64,000 bases of DNA from Thermoflexales bacterium (lineage in GTDB: Bacteria > Chloroflexota > Anaerolineae > J036 > Brachytrichaceae). A program made the translations under genes and the position numbers. The stretch is from positions 26,281-90,280 of the forward strand of contig JANWUW010000009.1 in assembly GCA_025057935.1 (NCBI GenBank). Direction: 5' to 3'. This document shows positions 1-9,039 of this stretch, piece after piece. The first letter of the stretch is position 1; the number at the start of each line of letters is the position of its first letter. The notes below the pieces were generated by a model. That model ran no database searches, was not told the origin of the DNA, and saw only the letters and a list, made by a program, of their open reading frames with translations.

Positions 1-1
1 A

Positions 2-703
2 GCGCGGGTGGGCTTGGCGCACCACATGCGCTACTTCCAGGGATTGCGTCCGCATTTGTTCCTCGACGCGCTCGTCGCGCGTGTGATCGATGGCATTTTC
101 AACGAGAGCTTGCTGCTCGCGCTGCTACGCGGACGTTGGCACTGGATGCTCTGGCGCGGCGCCCCAGTGAGCGCGCGCAAGCTGCGCGCCACGCTGGACT
201 GGATCGGGCTGAATTACTACACGCGCCAGCGCATTGCCTTCGACCACACAGGCGGGCAGGCGTTGTTTGGCACGCTGGTCAACACGCCAGGAGTGATTAT
301 GAGCGATTACGACTTCGGCGAGATCTTCCCCGAAGGATTGCGTTACTTCCTACGCAAACTAGCGCGATATCGCTTGCCCATTTTCATCACCGAGAACGGT
401 TTGCCAGATGCCGATGACGATCTGCGCCCGATGTTCATCGTGCGCCACCTGCGCGCGCTCTGGGAGGCGCTGCAGGCCGGTTGTGACGTGCGTGGCTACT
501 ACCATTGGAGCTTAGTGGACAACTTTGAGTGGAACGAGGGCTGGCGCATGCGCTTTGGACTGATCGCGATGGATTGGCGCACGCAACAGCGCACCCCGCG
601 CCAAAGCGCTTTTCTCTACCGCGATGTAGCGCGCGCAAACGCGCTCACGCCAGAGATCGTGCAAGCCTACACGCCCGAGCTGTTCTCGCAGGTCTTCGCC
701 TGA
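2..703 (+). CDS. Beta-glucosidase, GH1 family (5'-truncated by window edge)
   Basis: C-terminal 233 residues of a family 1 glycoside hydrolase, which hydrolyses beta-glucosides or related beta-glycosides by a retaining mechanism. The segment WIGLNYYTR and the nucleophile motif ITENG (Glu in TENG) are visible. So is the C-terminal signature YYHWSLVDNFEWNEGW, which closes the active site and contacts the sugar. The reading frame is open to the left edge, so the N-terminal half, including the acid/base NEP motif, lies outside the window. The gene converges on the LamG protein with an 11-bp gap. The family is secure; the exact substrate cannot be read from this fragment. Confidence 0.93.
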   Translation, partial: ARVGLAHHMRYFQGLRPHLFLDALVARVIDGIFNESLLLALLRGRWHWMLWRGAPVSARKLRATLDWIGLNYYTRQRIAFDHTGGQALFGTLVNTPGVIMSDYDFGEIFPEGLRYFLRKLARYRLPIFITENGLPDADDDLRPMFIVRHLRALWEALQAGCDVRGYYHWSLVDNFEWNEGWRMRFGLIAMDWRTQQRTPRQSAFLYRDVARANALTPEIVQAYTPELFSQVFA

Positions 704-714
704 ATGCATGCGCG

Positions 715-1695
715 TCAAAACCGCTTGTTGACGGCATCGTAGACAGGCCCATTGTTCGCGCCGCCAACACGCCGCTGCCCATGACTCGGCCCGCCGGCTG
801 CGCCGGAGCTGTCCAGCACGATTGTGCCGCTTCCTTCGTCGAAGTGGTACAGCCCCACGGTGTGCGCGTCTGGCGTGAACGGAGCGTTGGGAGGCGCGAA
901 ATTTGCGGTGTAGCGCACCACACTGGAGAGGTGCACCTCATCCACCCAGCCGCTGAATGAAGGATAGATGCTAGGGGCGTAGTCGTGTTTTTCTGCACCG
1001 ATCACGAGGTACGGCTCGTTGAACCACTGGTTGCTAGTGATGCCGCGCCCAACGCGATAGGAGATGTTGCCCGCTGGGCCGTTGTGACTGCGCGCGAGCA
1101 CGCCGTTGACGAAGATGCGCATTTCGCCTGTGATGCGGCGAGTGACAGCGATGTGATGCCATTGGCTTGGCGTGAGCACGCTTGTGCTGCAGATGCTGTA
1201 GCCGCTCGTCCCATTGTGCACGCCGAAAGCGATGCGCCCACCGTACAGCGAAATGCCAAAGTCACCGTAGTCGGGCACGCCAAAGATGTCGCGGTCAAAG
1301 ATGATGTTGCCGTTGATCCAAGCGTCCTCGCCTTCTTGGCAGTTCACGCTGTTGTTCTCGCCCGGCGAGAAGCGCAGCCAGAACTCGATGGTGAAGTCGG
1401 TTGCGCCGATGTTGACCGGCAGCGAGATGCCCGCTGTGTTGCTCATGGGGATCTTCACGCGATCTATGTCGCCGCTGCCTGTGCCGAAGAAGCGCAGCGC
1501 ATACGTCTGTGCAGGGGGTGTCGGTGTGGGGCTTGGCGCTGCGTTGGCGTTGCTGCGCACAATTGGCAACCAGGCTTGTGGCGTCACGTTTGGCGCGTCA
1601 CCAGCAGCGCGAGAAGTTGCGAGCGCGGACACGATCGCTGCTGCGCTGAGCAGCATCGCGGCTACGAAGGCGGAAAACAGCACCTTGCGCCTCAA
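715..1695 (-). CDS. Exported LamG/concanavalin A-like domain protein
   Basis: About 326 residues. The frame is open upstream to 1749, but a strong Shine-Dalgarno (GGGGGAGGAAG) lies just before the TTG at 1695-1693, so I choose that start. It gives a short basic N-terminus followed by a hydrophobic signal segment (about residues 5-25). Next come the motif WLPIVR (about 42-47) and a Thr/Pro linker (PSPTPTPP). The rest is a LamG-like jelly roll with [26 protein letters not shown] and RIFVNGV, the usual layout of the laminin-G/pentraxin superfamily that binds glycans or protein ligands. It is probably surface-anchored or secreted. No catalytic domain is seen. A TATACT-like element lies upstream of the SD. 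Ligand unknown. Confidence 0.82.
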   Translation of the reverse strand: MRRKVLFSAFVAAMLLSAAAIVSALATSRAAGDAPNVTPQAWLPIVRSNANAAPSPTPTPPAQTYALRFFGTGSGDIDRVKIPMSNTAGISLPVNIGATDFTIEFWLRFSPGENNSVNCQEGEDAWINGNIIFDRDIFGVPDYGDFGISLYGGRIAFGVHNGTSGYSICSTSVLTPSQWHHIAVTRRITGEMRIFVNGVLARSHNGPAGNISYRVGRGITSNQWFNEPYLVIGAEKHDYAPSIYPSFSGWVDEVHLSSVVRYTANFAPPNAPFTPDAHTVGLYHFDEGSGTIVLDSSGAAGGPSHGQRRVGGANNGPVYDAVNKRF

Positions 1696-1927
1696 TTGGC
1701 TTCCTCCCCCAGCACTTCGCGCGGATTGGCGAGATCGCCGAGAAAGCAAACAGCACGCTTATTGTGAACGAAGTATAGCGCAAGACGCGCTGCACAGGAG
1801 CGGCTGACCAAACCATTGATCACAACGTGCAGCGCCTAGCTTCTCGCCTTCGCAAGAGTGTTCTGCCGTTTGGGGGACGTCGCTACATCGTTGCGCCTGC
1901 GCAGGCTGCACCGAGCAGCGCAGGGCA

Positions 1928-2734
1928 TTACACAGGCGGCCACGGGATATTGCGCTCGTAGCGGCTCGGTCCGGGGAAAACGCGCAAGCGCAACAAACCC
2001 TCGATGCGCTTCGCGAAGGCGGTTACTTCCTCAGCTGAGAGGAGCTGGCGCAAGGCTTTGCCCAAAGTGCGGTGGGGCTCAACTTGGGTGCGCAGGCGCT
2101 CGAGATCGTGGAGCAGCTCCTCAGGAATCGGCTGACCAGCGAAATCCCAGATCACCGTGCGCAGCTTGTATTCGGCGTTGAAGCAGATGCCGTGGTCAAT
2201 TGCCCACACGCGCCCGTTGAGGTCGCGGAGGCAATGACCGCTCTTGCGGTCGGCGTTGTTGGTGATGAGGTCGAACACCGCAATGCGGCGCAGTTGGTCG
2301 CACACGCTGGGGTCATCGCGGAAGGTGAAGTAATGCTGATTAGGGTCGTTTTCGATGAAGAGCTGCACGGAGCCGAAGCCGTAGTCGCCGCTGCGCAGCA
2401 CTGTGGGCGGCACGAGCTGCCAACCAAGCGCTTCGCTTACCAACCAAGCTGCGTACTCGCGCAAACAAAGCGTGCCTGTTGGGAAATCCCACAAGGGCGC
2501 CTCGCCGCGCCGCGGCTTGTAAACCGCGAGCAGCTCGCGGGGTTTGGGCGACTTGGCGGTGATCTGGGTGAGGAAAGTGTAGTTCGAGCCCCAGGGCAAC
2601 GTGCCGAGTGGGGTCATCTCGCCGGTGGCGAGCACATCGAGCAGCTCACTCTGCGTCATGTCGCCCCATTGCATGGCGCGTTCACTGCTTAGCTTCAGGA
2701 GGCGAGGTGCATGGACGTTGCCTCTCTCGCCCAT
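1928..2734 (-). CDS. SCO1664 family (PI3/PI4-kinase-like fold) protein
   Basis: 268 residues matching the SCO1664 family (TIGR03843), a small protein with a phosphatidylinositol-kinase-like fold. Visible kinase-like features are the early lysine in LLAVYKPRRGEAP, the segment FDLITNNADRKSGHCL (catalytic-loop-like N-N-A-D-R-K) and WAIDHGICF (the D of a DxG-like metal site). Family members usually begin near SELLDVLATGEM, so an internal ATG around residue 16-26 is a possible alternative start. Its ATG follows the stop codon of the DUF3090 gene with no intervening base, implying translational coupling. The same two families are neighbours in actinobacteria. The biochemical function is not established; substrate unknown. 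Confidence 0.83.
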   Translation of the reverse strand: MGERGNVHAPRLLKLSSERAMQWGDMTQSELLDVLATGEMTPLGTLPWGSNYTFLTQITAKSPKPRELLAVYKPRRGEAPLWDFPTGTLCLREYAAWLVSEALGWQLVPPTVLRSGDYGFGSVQLFIENDPNQHYFTFRDDPSVCDQLRRIAVFDLITNNADRKSGHCLRDLNGRVWAIDHGICFNAEYKLRTVIWDFAGQPIPEELLHDLERLRTQVEPHRTLGKALRQLLSAEEVTAFAKRIEGLLRLRVFPGPSRYERNIPWPPV

Positions 2735-3280
2735 TCAAGCAAGTACTACCATGTCCAAGTGCCCATTGCGTCGCGGGCAGAAGCCGTCCAAGCTGCCGTC
2801 AGGGTTTATCGGGCGACCACAGAGCGGACAGCGCGGCCGCCCGCGGGCTACCACCTCAAGGCCGTGTCGGCTGAGCGCGTCGGCTTGGGCGCGCGTGAAG
2901 AAGAAGCGCACGGTTGTCGCCTCAGCAGGATCGACATCGGGGGGCAGCAGCTCTGTGACGATCAGGCCGATGAGGTCGCGCCGCTCGTCATACACTAGAC
3001 CCATGCGCCCGATGCGGAACTGTGGAGTGAACGGCTGCTCCAGCTCCATGCTCTCTTCCAGCGGACGGAATTTTGCGCCCTGAGGATACTTCTCACGCAG
3101 CTCCTCGAGAAGCGCCTGGAGCGCAATGCACAGCTCGCTGACTTGATCCTTCTCGCACACCAGCGTCAGCAGCATTGGACCGCGACGAGCCTGCAGGTAG
3201 AAGGTGCGGCGTCCCGGCTCACCAATCGCACCGACAGTGATGCGCGAGACGGGATTGAGCTCGATCAGGCGGCTGGGCAT
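2735..3280 (-). CDS. DUF3090 family protein (TIGR03847)
   Basis: 181 residues, typical for the DUF3090/TIGR03847 family. The N-terminus reads RLIELNPVSRITVGAIGEPGRRTFYLQA, the diagnostic opening of the family (D/N-P-x-R-x-T-x-G-x-x-G-x-P-G-x-R-x-F-x-L-Q). A central stretch includes the acidic GLVYDERRDLIGLIV. The C-terminus carries a zinc-ribbon-like arrangement: C-P-L-C-G-R-P, then GFCPRRNGH. It is the first gene of a two-gene unit with the SCO1664-family protein, whose ATG abuts its TGA. A TAGAAT element lies 6 nt before the ATG, so the transcript may be leaderless. Function unknown; the zinc ribbon suggests a structural metal site. Confidence 0.87.
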   Translation of the reverse strand: MPSRLIELNPVSRITVGAIGEPGRRTFYLQARRGPMLLTLVCEKDQVSELCIALQALLEELREKYPQGAKFRPLEESMELEQPFTPQFRIGRMGLVYDERRDLIGLIVTELLPPDVDPAEATTVRFFFTRAQADALSRHGLEVVARGRPRCPLCGRPINPDGSLDGFCPRRNGHLDMVVLA

Positions 3281-3286
3281 AGCCGG

Positions 3287-3292
3287 ATTCTA
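3287..3292 (-). promoter_or_regulatory. -10-like element (TAGAAT) of the DUF3090-SCO1664 unit
   Basis: TAGAAT on the minus strand ends 6 nt before the ATG at 3280. No Shine-Dalgarno fits in the gap, consistent with a leaderless transcript. One of a set of similarly placed hexamers in this window. Confidence 0.5.
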
Positions 3293-3300
3293 CTCAGGTA

Positions 3301-3309
3301 TGCTACGAT
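3301..3309 (+). promoter_or_regulatory. Extended -10 (TG-C-TACGAT) for the PIN-TRAM gene
   Basis: TGCTACGAT has the TGn extension and a TAnnAT core. It sits about 55 nt before the GTG start at 3364 and is divergent from the DUF3090 promoter within the same 83-bp gap. This gene has a purine-rich GGGAAG just before its start, so it would have a conventional leader. Confidence 0.4.
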
Positions 3310-3363
3310 GGAAAGAAATTCACACCCATCTCATGCGGCTGAGCTAAGCTTTCGCGGGAAGCG

Positions 3364-4458
3364 GTGAGCGAGCGCACGGAATCGTACATCGTTTTTGGGC
3401 TGCGCGTCTGTGGCGCAGTGGTGATGGGGCTGATCGGCTGGTCGCTTGGCGCCTCGATCATGCCATTGTTGCCGCAGCCGCTAAGCCACGAAGCCTTCGC
3501 GCACGTCGGGGCGATGCTCGCCTTCGGCGTGGCAGGTGGGCTGGCCTTTCCTTTGCTCTTCGCTCGCCCAATCACTACCTTGTATCACCGCATCGCAAAT
3601 TTGAGCGCTGCGCAAATTCTCGCAGGGTTCATGGGCTTGGGGGCGGGCTTGCTGCTTGCAGCGCTGTTGGCGTTCCCACTCGCGCGTTTGCCAGAGCCTT
3701 TCGGGCCTGTCTTGCCTTTCCTTGCGGCTGTGGGCTTCGGCACGCTTGGGCTTGGGATCATGAGTCTGCGCTACCGCGAGGTGTTCGCGCTGTTGAACAT
3801 CAAGCTTCCGAGCAGCCGCGGTGCCGATCTGCCCGCTTACATGCGTGAGCCGCTGCTGTTAGACACCAGTGTGATCATTGACGGGCGCATCGCCGACGTG
3901 AGCGCAACGGGCTTCTTGCGCAGCGAGTTGATCATCCCGCGCTTCGTGCTCAACGAGCTGCAATACATTGCCGACTCCCCTGACCCCATGCGCCGCGCGC
4001 GCGGACGGCGTGGGCTGGAGGTGCTGCGCCGCTTGCAGCGCGAATCGCCCATGCCCGTGCACATTGTCCAAGATGATCCTGAGGAGGCTCAGCGCGTGGA
4101 CGAAAAGCTCATTGCGCTTGCGAAGCAGTGGAACTGCCCGATCGTCACCAACGACTACAACCTCAATCGCGTCGCTTCGCTTCAGGGTGTGACGGTGCTA
4201 AACCTGAACGAACTGGCGAACGCTGTGAAGACCGCGCTGATCCCGGGCGAGGCGTTACATGTGCGCATCATCCAGCCCGGACGCGAGGCGCGTCAAGGCG
4301 TGGGCTACCTCGACGACGGCACGATGGTCGTGGTCGAGGATGGACAGGACTTCATGGATCGCACCGTCGAGGTCACGGTGACCAAGGTGCTGCAAACTGC
4401 GGCTGGGCGCATGATCTTCGCTCGTCCCGCGGCGAGCCAGCTTGTGGCGACGAAGTGA
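3364..4458 (+). CDS. Membrane-anchored PIN/TRAM domain protein (YacL-like)
   Basis: 364 residues starting at GTG. Four hydrophobic segments occupy roughly residues 7-140. A PIN nuclease domain follows: LLDTSVIIDGRIADV carries the first acidic residues, with further acidic positions at PRFVLNELQYIADS and the late IVTNDYNLN, which supplies the C-terminal metal-binding acids. The last ~70 residues (GEALHVRIIQPG, GVGYLDDGTMVVVEDG) form a TRAM RNA-binding domain. This is the architecture of Bacillus YacL-type proteins, thought to be membrane-tethered ribonucleases. The acidic residues needed for Mg-dependent cleavage appear to be present. It lies just upstream of cysS; RNA target unknown. Confidence 0.87.
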   Translation: MSERTESYIVFGLRVCGAVVMGLIGWSLGASIMPLLPQPLSHEAFAHVGAMLAFGVAGGLAFPLLFARPITTLYHRIANLSAAQILAGFMGLGAGLLLAALLAFPLARLPEPFGPVLPFLAAVGFGTLGLGIMSLRYREVFALLNIKLPSSRGADLPAYMREPLLLDTSVIIDGRIADVSATGFLRSELIIPRFVLNELQYIADSPDPMRRARGRRGLEVLRRLQRESPMPVHIVQDDPEEAQRVDEKLIALAKQWNCPIVTNDYNLNRVASLQGVTVLNLNELANAVKTALIPGEALHVRIIQPGREARQGVGYLDDGTMVVVEDGQDFMDRTVEVTVTKVLQTAAGRMIFARPAASQLVATK

Positions 4459-4501
4459 GTGCGCCCACGCGGCGGATTATCATCACGCTGCAGAAGTCAT
4501 C

Positions 4502-5974
4502 ATGTCGCTGGTCATCTACAACTACTTGAAGCGCGAGAAAGAGCCTTTCGTCCCTGTTGTTGAGGGACGTGTGCACATGTATGTGTGCGGTCCCACGGTG
4601 TATGACCACGCGCACTTGGGGCACGCCAAGACCTACGTGGCGTTCGACGTCGTGGTGCGGTGGCTGCGCTACAGCGGCTACAAGGTGCGCTACGTGCAGA
4701 ACATCACCGACGTTGGGCACTTGCTCGACGATGGCGAGGATCGCATCTTAAAGGGCGCGCGCCGCGAGCGCGTCGAGCCGATGGAGTTGGTTGAGCGCTA
4801 CATGCGCTCCTACTTTGAGGACATGGACGCGCTGGGCGTGCAGCGCCCTGATATCTCTCCTCGCGCCTCCGGACACATCCCTGAGCAAATCGAGATGATC
4901 AAGCTGCTCATCGAGAAAGGCTATGCCTACGAGGTGAACGGCTCGGTTTACTTCAGCGTGGAGAAGTTCCCCGAATACGGCAAGCTGAGTGGGCGGCGCA
5001 TCGAGGAAATGGAGGCGGGCAAGCGCGTCGCCGTGCGCGAAGAGAAGCGCCACCCGATGGACTTCGCGTTGTGGATCAAGGCGCCGGAGAACCACATCCT
5101 CAAGTGGCCTTCGCCATGGGGATGGGGTTACCCAGGCTGGCACATCGAGTGCTCAGCGATGAGCACCAAGTACTTGGGGCACACCTTCGACATCCACGGC
5201 GGCGGGGTGGACAACATCTTTCCGCACAACGAATGTGAGATCGCGCAAAGCGAAGCAGCATACGGTGTGCCGTTTGCGAATTATTGGATGCTCACCGGCA
5301 GCTTGCTAGTGAATGGCGTGAAGATGAGCAAGTCGCTGGGCAACTTTGTGACAATCAAAGATGCGCTGAAGAAGCATCGCGCTGAAGCGTTGCGCTTCTT
5401 CATCCTCTCCAACAAGTACAACAGCCCAGCCGATTACAGCGAAGCTGTGCTTGAAGCAGCGACCAAAGGTTGGGAGCGCCTGTATAACGGGGCGCAGCGC
5501 GTGCGCCGCTTGTTGGATCACCCTGAGCAGATCATCACCAGCCGCGACAGCACGCCTGAGATGACCGCCAACCTCATCGAGGCACTTGACCAGTACCGTA
5601 TGAAGTTCGTCAGTGCCATGAACGATGACTTCAACACGCCGCTCGCAATTGGATCGCTGCAAGACATGACCACCGATGTAAACCGCTGGATCGACAAGGG
5701 CATTGCCACGCGCGAGGTGCTGGAACAAGCCGCTGACATTTACCGCGCATTTGGCGGCGACGTGCTCGGGTTGTTGCGCTGGGAGGCGACGGAGGGATCT
5801 GGCGGCAACGCGCAGCGCGAAGCTGCGCTGATCGAGTTGCTGATCGAGCTGCGCGCAGAGGCGCGCAAAGCGAAAGACTACGCGCGCGCCGACGCCATTC
5901 GCCAGCGCCTCGCCAACCTCGGCATCATCCTAGAAGACACCCCGAGCGGAACCACGTGGCGGCTCGCTAGCTGA
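4502..5974 (+). CDS. cysS: Cysteinyl-tRNA synthetase
   Basis: 490-residue class I aminoacyl-tRNA synthetase that charges tRNA-Cys. The ATG at 4502 gives the normal N-terminus ([16 protein letters not shown]); the frame is open upstream but that extension is not family-like. The signature [16 protein letters not shown] contains the first zinc-ligand Cys and the HIGH-type motif (HLGH). HIECSAM and [12 protein letters not shown] supply the remaining zinc ligands that give cysteine specificity, and KMSKSLGN is the ATP-binding KMSKS loop. The C-terminal DALR/anticodon region ends in [20 protein letters not shown], typical of CysRS. The stop is 26 nt before bcp, and the two are likely co-transcribed. 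Confidence 0.98.
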   Translation: MSLVIYNYLKREKEPFVPVVEGRVHMYVCGPTVYDHAHLGHAKTYVAFDVVVRWLRYSGYKVRYVQNITDVGHLLDDGEDRILKGARRERVEPMELVERYMRSYFEDMDALGVQRPDISPRASGHIPEQIEMIKLLIEKGYAYEVNGSVYFSVEKFPEYGKLSGRRIEEMEAGKRVAVREEKRHPMDFALWIKAPENHILKWPSPWGWGYPGWHIECSAMSTKYLGHTFDIHGGGVDNIFPHNECEIAQSEAAYGVPFANYWMLTGSLLVNGVKMSKSLGNFVTIKDALKKHRAEALRFFILSNKYNSPADYSEAVLEAATKGWERLYNGAQRVRRLLDHPEQIITSRDSTPEMTANLIEALDQYRMKFVSAMNDDFNTPLAIGSLQDMTTDVNRWIDKGIATREVLEQAADIYRAFGGDVLGLLRWEATEGSGGNAQREAALIELLIELRAEARKAKDYARADAIRQRLANLGIILEDTPSGTTWRLAS

Positions 5975-6000
5975 TCTCAGCCCAAGGAGTAGCGAAACTC

Positions 6001-6495
6001 ATGCTGAAACCCGGCGATCTTGCCCCCGACTTTGAGCTGGAGTCTGAGTTCGGCGTTGTGCGCTCTGCTGACTTGAGAGGCACGCGCTACGTGCTGTACT
6101 TCTACCCTGCCGACGACACGCCGGGTTGCACCAAAGAAGCATGCAGCTTCCGTGATGCGTTGCAGGCGTTCAACGAGTTGGGCGTGCGCGTGTTCGGCGT
6201 TAGCCCTCAAGGGCTAGATTCAAAGCGCAAGTTCGCTGCCAAGTACGGGTTGAACTTCCCCTTGCTTGCCGACGTTGACCACAAAGTTGCGGAAGCGTTC
6301 GGCGTCTGGGGCGAGCGCACGCTATACGGCAAGAAGTTCATGGGCGTCACCCGCTCCACGTTCGTCATCGGTCCAGACGGACGCATTGAGCATGTTTGGG
6401 AGAAGGTGAAGCCCGAAGGGCACGCTGAGGAGGTGCTTGCGGTGTTGCGCGGCGAAGCGCCTCAGCAGGCGAAGCCAAAGCACAAACGCGCATGA
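6001..6495 (+). CDS. bcp: Thiol peroxidase / bacterioferritin comigratory protein (peroxiredoxin)
   Basis: 164-residue AhpC/TSA-fold peroxiredoxin of the BCP/PrxQ class. The motif YFYPADDTPGCTKEAC carries the peroxidatic Cys43 and a resolving Cys48 five residues later, the hallmark of atypical two-cysteine PrxQ enzymes that reduce H2O2 and organic peroxides in the cytoplasm. RSTFVIGPDGRI and the C-terminal HAEEVLAVL match the family end. A good Shine-Dalgarno (AAGGAG, 5984-5989) precedes the ATG. The last codons overlap the SIS-domain gene by 4 nt (ATGA), implying translational coupling. The basic tail (KPKHKRA) is slightly longer than usual. Confidence 0.96.
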   Translation: MLKPGDLAPDFELESEFGVVRSADLRGTRYVLYFYPADDTPGCTKEACSFRDALQAFNELGVRVFGVSPQGLDSKRKFAAKYGLNFPLLADVDHKVAEAFGVWGERTLYGKKFMGVTRSTFVIGPDGRIEHVWEKVKPEGHAEEVLAVLRGEAPQQAKPKHKRA

Positions 6496-7568
6496 GCGCA
6501 GAACGCGCAGTCCCCGGCGCCTTCATGCGCGCTGAGATTTTGGAGCAACCGCGCGTGCTCGCGCAATTGATCGCGCAGCCGCCAAGCGCCATCGCCGGCG
6601 TCGCCCCCTTGGCGCGCCGCGCGCGCTTTGCCATGCTCGCCGCGCGCGGCAGCAGCGACAACGCCTCGACCTTCGGCAAGTATCTGCTCGAGAGTTTCGC
6701 TGGCATCCCCACAGCGCTGGCGGCGCCCTCGCTGTTCACGCTCTACCACCGCCCTCCGCGCCTTGATGCGGGTTTGGTCATTGGCGTCTCGCAGAGCGGC
6801 GCAGCCGCAGATGTGATTGCGGTGCTGAACGAGGCGCGCGCGCAGGGCGCGCTCACGTTGGCGATCACGAACACGGCAGGCTCGCCAATCACAGAAGCCG
6901 CCGAGCACGTTGTGTTGCTCGGAGCAGGCACGGAGCGCGCGCTCGCTGCCACCAAGACGGTCACTGCGCAGTGCGTTGCCTACGCGCTGCTCACGGCTGC
7001 CATCGCTCAAGACGCGCAGCTCCAGCGCGCGTTGGAGACAGTGCCTGAGAGCGTGCGTGCGGTACTAGCGCACACGGAGGCGCTGGAAGCCGCTGCGCGA
7101 CGTTGGCGAGCTGCGCAGCGCGTCGCAGTGGTCGGGCGCGGCTACCCTTATGCTGCAGCACAAGAGATCGCGCTCAAGCTTAAGGAGACGTGCTACATCG
7201 GCGCTGAGGCATACTCGGCAGCCGACTTCCTGCACGGACCGCTGGCGATGATTGAACCGGGCTACCCCGTGCTCGTGCTGCTGAATCACGATGCTGCTGG
7301 CGCTATGACTGCCGACTTCATCGCGCGCGTGCTCGCCTGCGGCGGCGATGTGCTTTGCTTCGCCACCGCTCAGGCATGCGCCTTGCTCGACAATGTGCCG
7401 ATCGGCTCAGGGCAGCTAGAGGTGATTGCCCTCGACGTGCCTTCCGCCGTGCTCAGCGCCATCGCCTTCATCGTCGCCGGTCAATGGTTCGCGCTTGCGC
7501 TTGCCCTGCTCAAGGGGCATAATCCCGACCGCTCTCGCAGCGTCACCAAAATCACCGTTACACGTTAA
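6492..7568 (+). CDS. SIS-domain sugar isomerase (GlmS C-terminal-like / NagB-II type)
   Basis: 358 residues with two SIS (sugar isomerase) domains and no glutaminase domain. The opening MRAEILEQPRVLAQLI is typical of GlmS-like isomerase halves. AARGSSDNAS and GVSQSGAAADVI form the phosphosugar-binding Ser/Thr loops, ATKTVTAQC matches the GlmS-family (ASTKA) region, and KLKETCYIGAEAYSAADFLHGP marks the second SIS domain. Such stand-alone proteins usually isomerise or deaminate hexosamine phosphates (glucosamine-6-phosphate deaminase-like). It overlaps bcp by 4 nt and ends 6 nt before the epimerase gene, so it sits in a five-gene co-directional run from 3364. Precise substrate not determinable. 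Confidence 0.85.
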   Translation: MSAERAVPGAFMRAEILEQPRVLAQLIAQPPSAIAGVAPLARRARFAMLAARGSSDNASTFGKYLLESFAGIPTALAAPSLFTLYHRPPRLDAGLVIGVSQSGAAADVIAVLNEARAQGALTLAITNTAGSPITEAAEHVVLLGAGTERALAATKTVTAQCVAYALLTAAIAQDAQLQRALETVPESVRAVLAHTEALEAAARRWRAAQRVAVVGRGYPYAAAQEIALKLKETCYIGAEAYSAADFLHGPLAMIEPGYPVLVLLNHDAAGAMTADFIARVLACGGDVLCFATAQACALLDNVPIGSGQLEVIALDVPSAVLSAIAFIVAGQWFALALALLKGHNPDRSRSVTKITVTR

Positions 7569-7574
7569 CAGAGC

Positions 7575-8609
7575 ATGCGCGTCTTCATCACGGGTGGTGC
7601 AGGGTTCATTGGCTGCAACTTAGCAGCGCACTACGCCCGCCACGGGCATTACGTCACGATCTACGACAACCTCAGTCGCCCACGCACTGAGCACAACCTG
7701 CGCTGGCTACAAGATCAATTCACTGCGCCCACGCTTACCTTCGTGCGCGGCGACATCCGTGACTATGTTGCCCTCGAGGCAGCCGTGCGCGAGGCGCAGC
7801 CAGACTTAATTGTGCACCTCGCTGCGCAGGTCGCCGTGACCACCTCCGTGAAGAACCCGCGCGAGGACTTTGAGATTAACGCGCTTGGCACGTTCAATGT
7901 GTTGGAAGCCGCGCGCGCGCAGCCCACTCCGCCAGCGGTGTTCTACGCTTCCACCAACAAGGTGTATGGCGGCATGGAGGAGGTCGCTATCGTGCTCGAC
8001 GGCAACCGCTATCGCTACCGCGATCTCCCTCACGGCGTGGACGAGACGCAGCCCTTGGATTTCCATTCGCCCTACGGATGCAGCAAAGGCGCTGGCGACC
8101 AATACGTGCGCGACTACGCACGCATCTATGGCTTGCGCACTGTGGTGTTCCGCCAAAGCTGCATCTACGGCGAGCGCCAATTCGGCGTGGAGGATCAGGG
8201 TTGGGTGGCGCACTTCATCATCGCTGCCGCGCTGAATCGCCCCATCACCATCTACGGCGATGGCAAGCAGGTGCGCGACCTGCTCCACGTGCAAGACCTG
8301 ATCGCAGCCTACGAGGCAGCTTGGGCGCGGATAGACACAGTGAGCGGTGAGATCTTCAACCTTGGCGGCGGCGTGGAGAACGCGCTTGCGATTTGGAGCG
8401 AGTTTGGACCCATCCTCGAATCCTTGGCGGGTCGCCCCATCAACGTGCACTACGCCGACTGGCGTCCTGGCGACCAGCGCGTGTTCATCAGTGACAATCG
8501 CAAAGCGGAGCGCTTGCTTGGCTGGCGACCTTGTATCAACGCGACCGAAGGCATTCGCCGCTTGTGGGCATGGGTGACAGCAAACCGCGCGCTGTTCGAG
8601 TCGCCGTAG
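7575..8609 (+). CDS. NAD-dependent nucleotide-sugar epimerase (CDP-paratose 2-epimerase-like)
   Basis: 344-residue extended SDR. The Rossmann motif GGAGFIGCN begins at residue 6. HLAAQVAVTTSVKNPREDFEINA and STNKVYGG (the catalytic Ser/Thr region) follow, then the Y-x-x-x-K pair in SPYGCSKGAGDQYV. The segment FRQSCIYGERQFGVEDQGWV is characteristic of CDP-tyvelose/CDP-paratose 2-epimerases and their close homologues rather than of GalE. It probably makes a nucleotide sugar for cell-surface glycans. It follows the SIS-domain gene after 6 nt, so the two may act on a shared sugar pool. It converges on the DUF3592 gene with a 3-nt gap. Exact substrate is inferred only by family likeness. Confidence 0.86.
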   Translation: MRVFITGGAGFIGCNLAAHYARHGHYVTIYDNLSRPRTEHNLRWLQDQFTAPTLTFVRGDIRDYVALEAAVREAQPDLIVHLAAQVAVTTSVKNPREDFEINALGTFNVLEAARAQPTPPAVFYASTNKVYGGMEEVAIVLDGNRYRYRDLPHGVDETQPLDFHSPYGCSKGAGDQYVRDYARIYGLRTVVFRQSCIYGERQFGVEDQGWVAHFIIAAALNRPITIYGDGKQVRDLLHVQDLIAAYEAAWARIDTVSGEIFNLGGGVENALAIWSEFGPILESLAGRPINVHYADWRPGDQRVFISDNRKAERLLGWRPCINATEGIRRLWAWVTANRALFESP

Positions 8610-8612
8610 CGT

Positions 8613-9005
8613 TCACGCGATGAAGCCCAACGCTAAGAGCACGAGGACAAAACCAGCCAGACCAATGAGCAGCCCGAGCGCAGCCGCTACAGTTGGCACA
8701 GTCCAGTTGAACGGTCGATCGAGGCGCGCGTCTTGGGGGTTGTCGGGCGCGTAAAGCACGCTGACCTCCTCGCCTTCAGCGAATTGGACTGTGCGCAGCA
8801 TCGCTGGCAAAGTGATCTCCTCGCCGGCGTGTGTGCGGAAGCGGAACACGATTTGCTCGCCTTGGCGCTGCACGATGGCGGTGGTGCGTTGAGCGCGGCG
8901 GTAGAACGTCCATGCGCGAAGCAGCACGGCGCTGCCGAACGAAAGCAGCAAAATGCCAGCAATCGTCACCACCATAGCAAGCGGCAACAGCGTTCTTGCC
9001 TCCAT
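8613..9005 (-). CDS. DUF3592 domain membrane protein
   Basis: 130 residues. Two transmembrane segments (about residues 7-32 and 103-128) flank a small soluble beta domain: an ATAIV-like strand, IVFRFRTHAGEEITLPAM, then EGEEVSVLYAPDNPQDARL. This is the classic DUF3592 pattern, in which a conserved V.Y.P..P..A segment precedes the second membrane helix. Function unknown; members are common small membrane proteins. It is downstream of, and co-directional with, the flavoprotein gene starting near 10245, separated by 34 bp. Confidence 0.83.
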   Translation of the reverse strand: MEARTLLPLAMVVTIAGILLLSFGSAVLLRAWTFYRRAQRTTAIVQRQGEQIVFRFRTHAGEEITLPAMLRTVQFAEGEEVSVLYAPDNPQDARLDRPFNWTVPTVAAALGLLIGLAGFVLVLLALGFIA

Positions 9006-9039
9006 GCATGCTCAAGGATAGCGCAACACGTGCTTGTGC

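Noticed and set aside
985..1767. 260-residue frame on the plus strand
   Set aside because: Antisense to the LamG gene, no recognisable motif, and no start signal.
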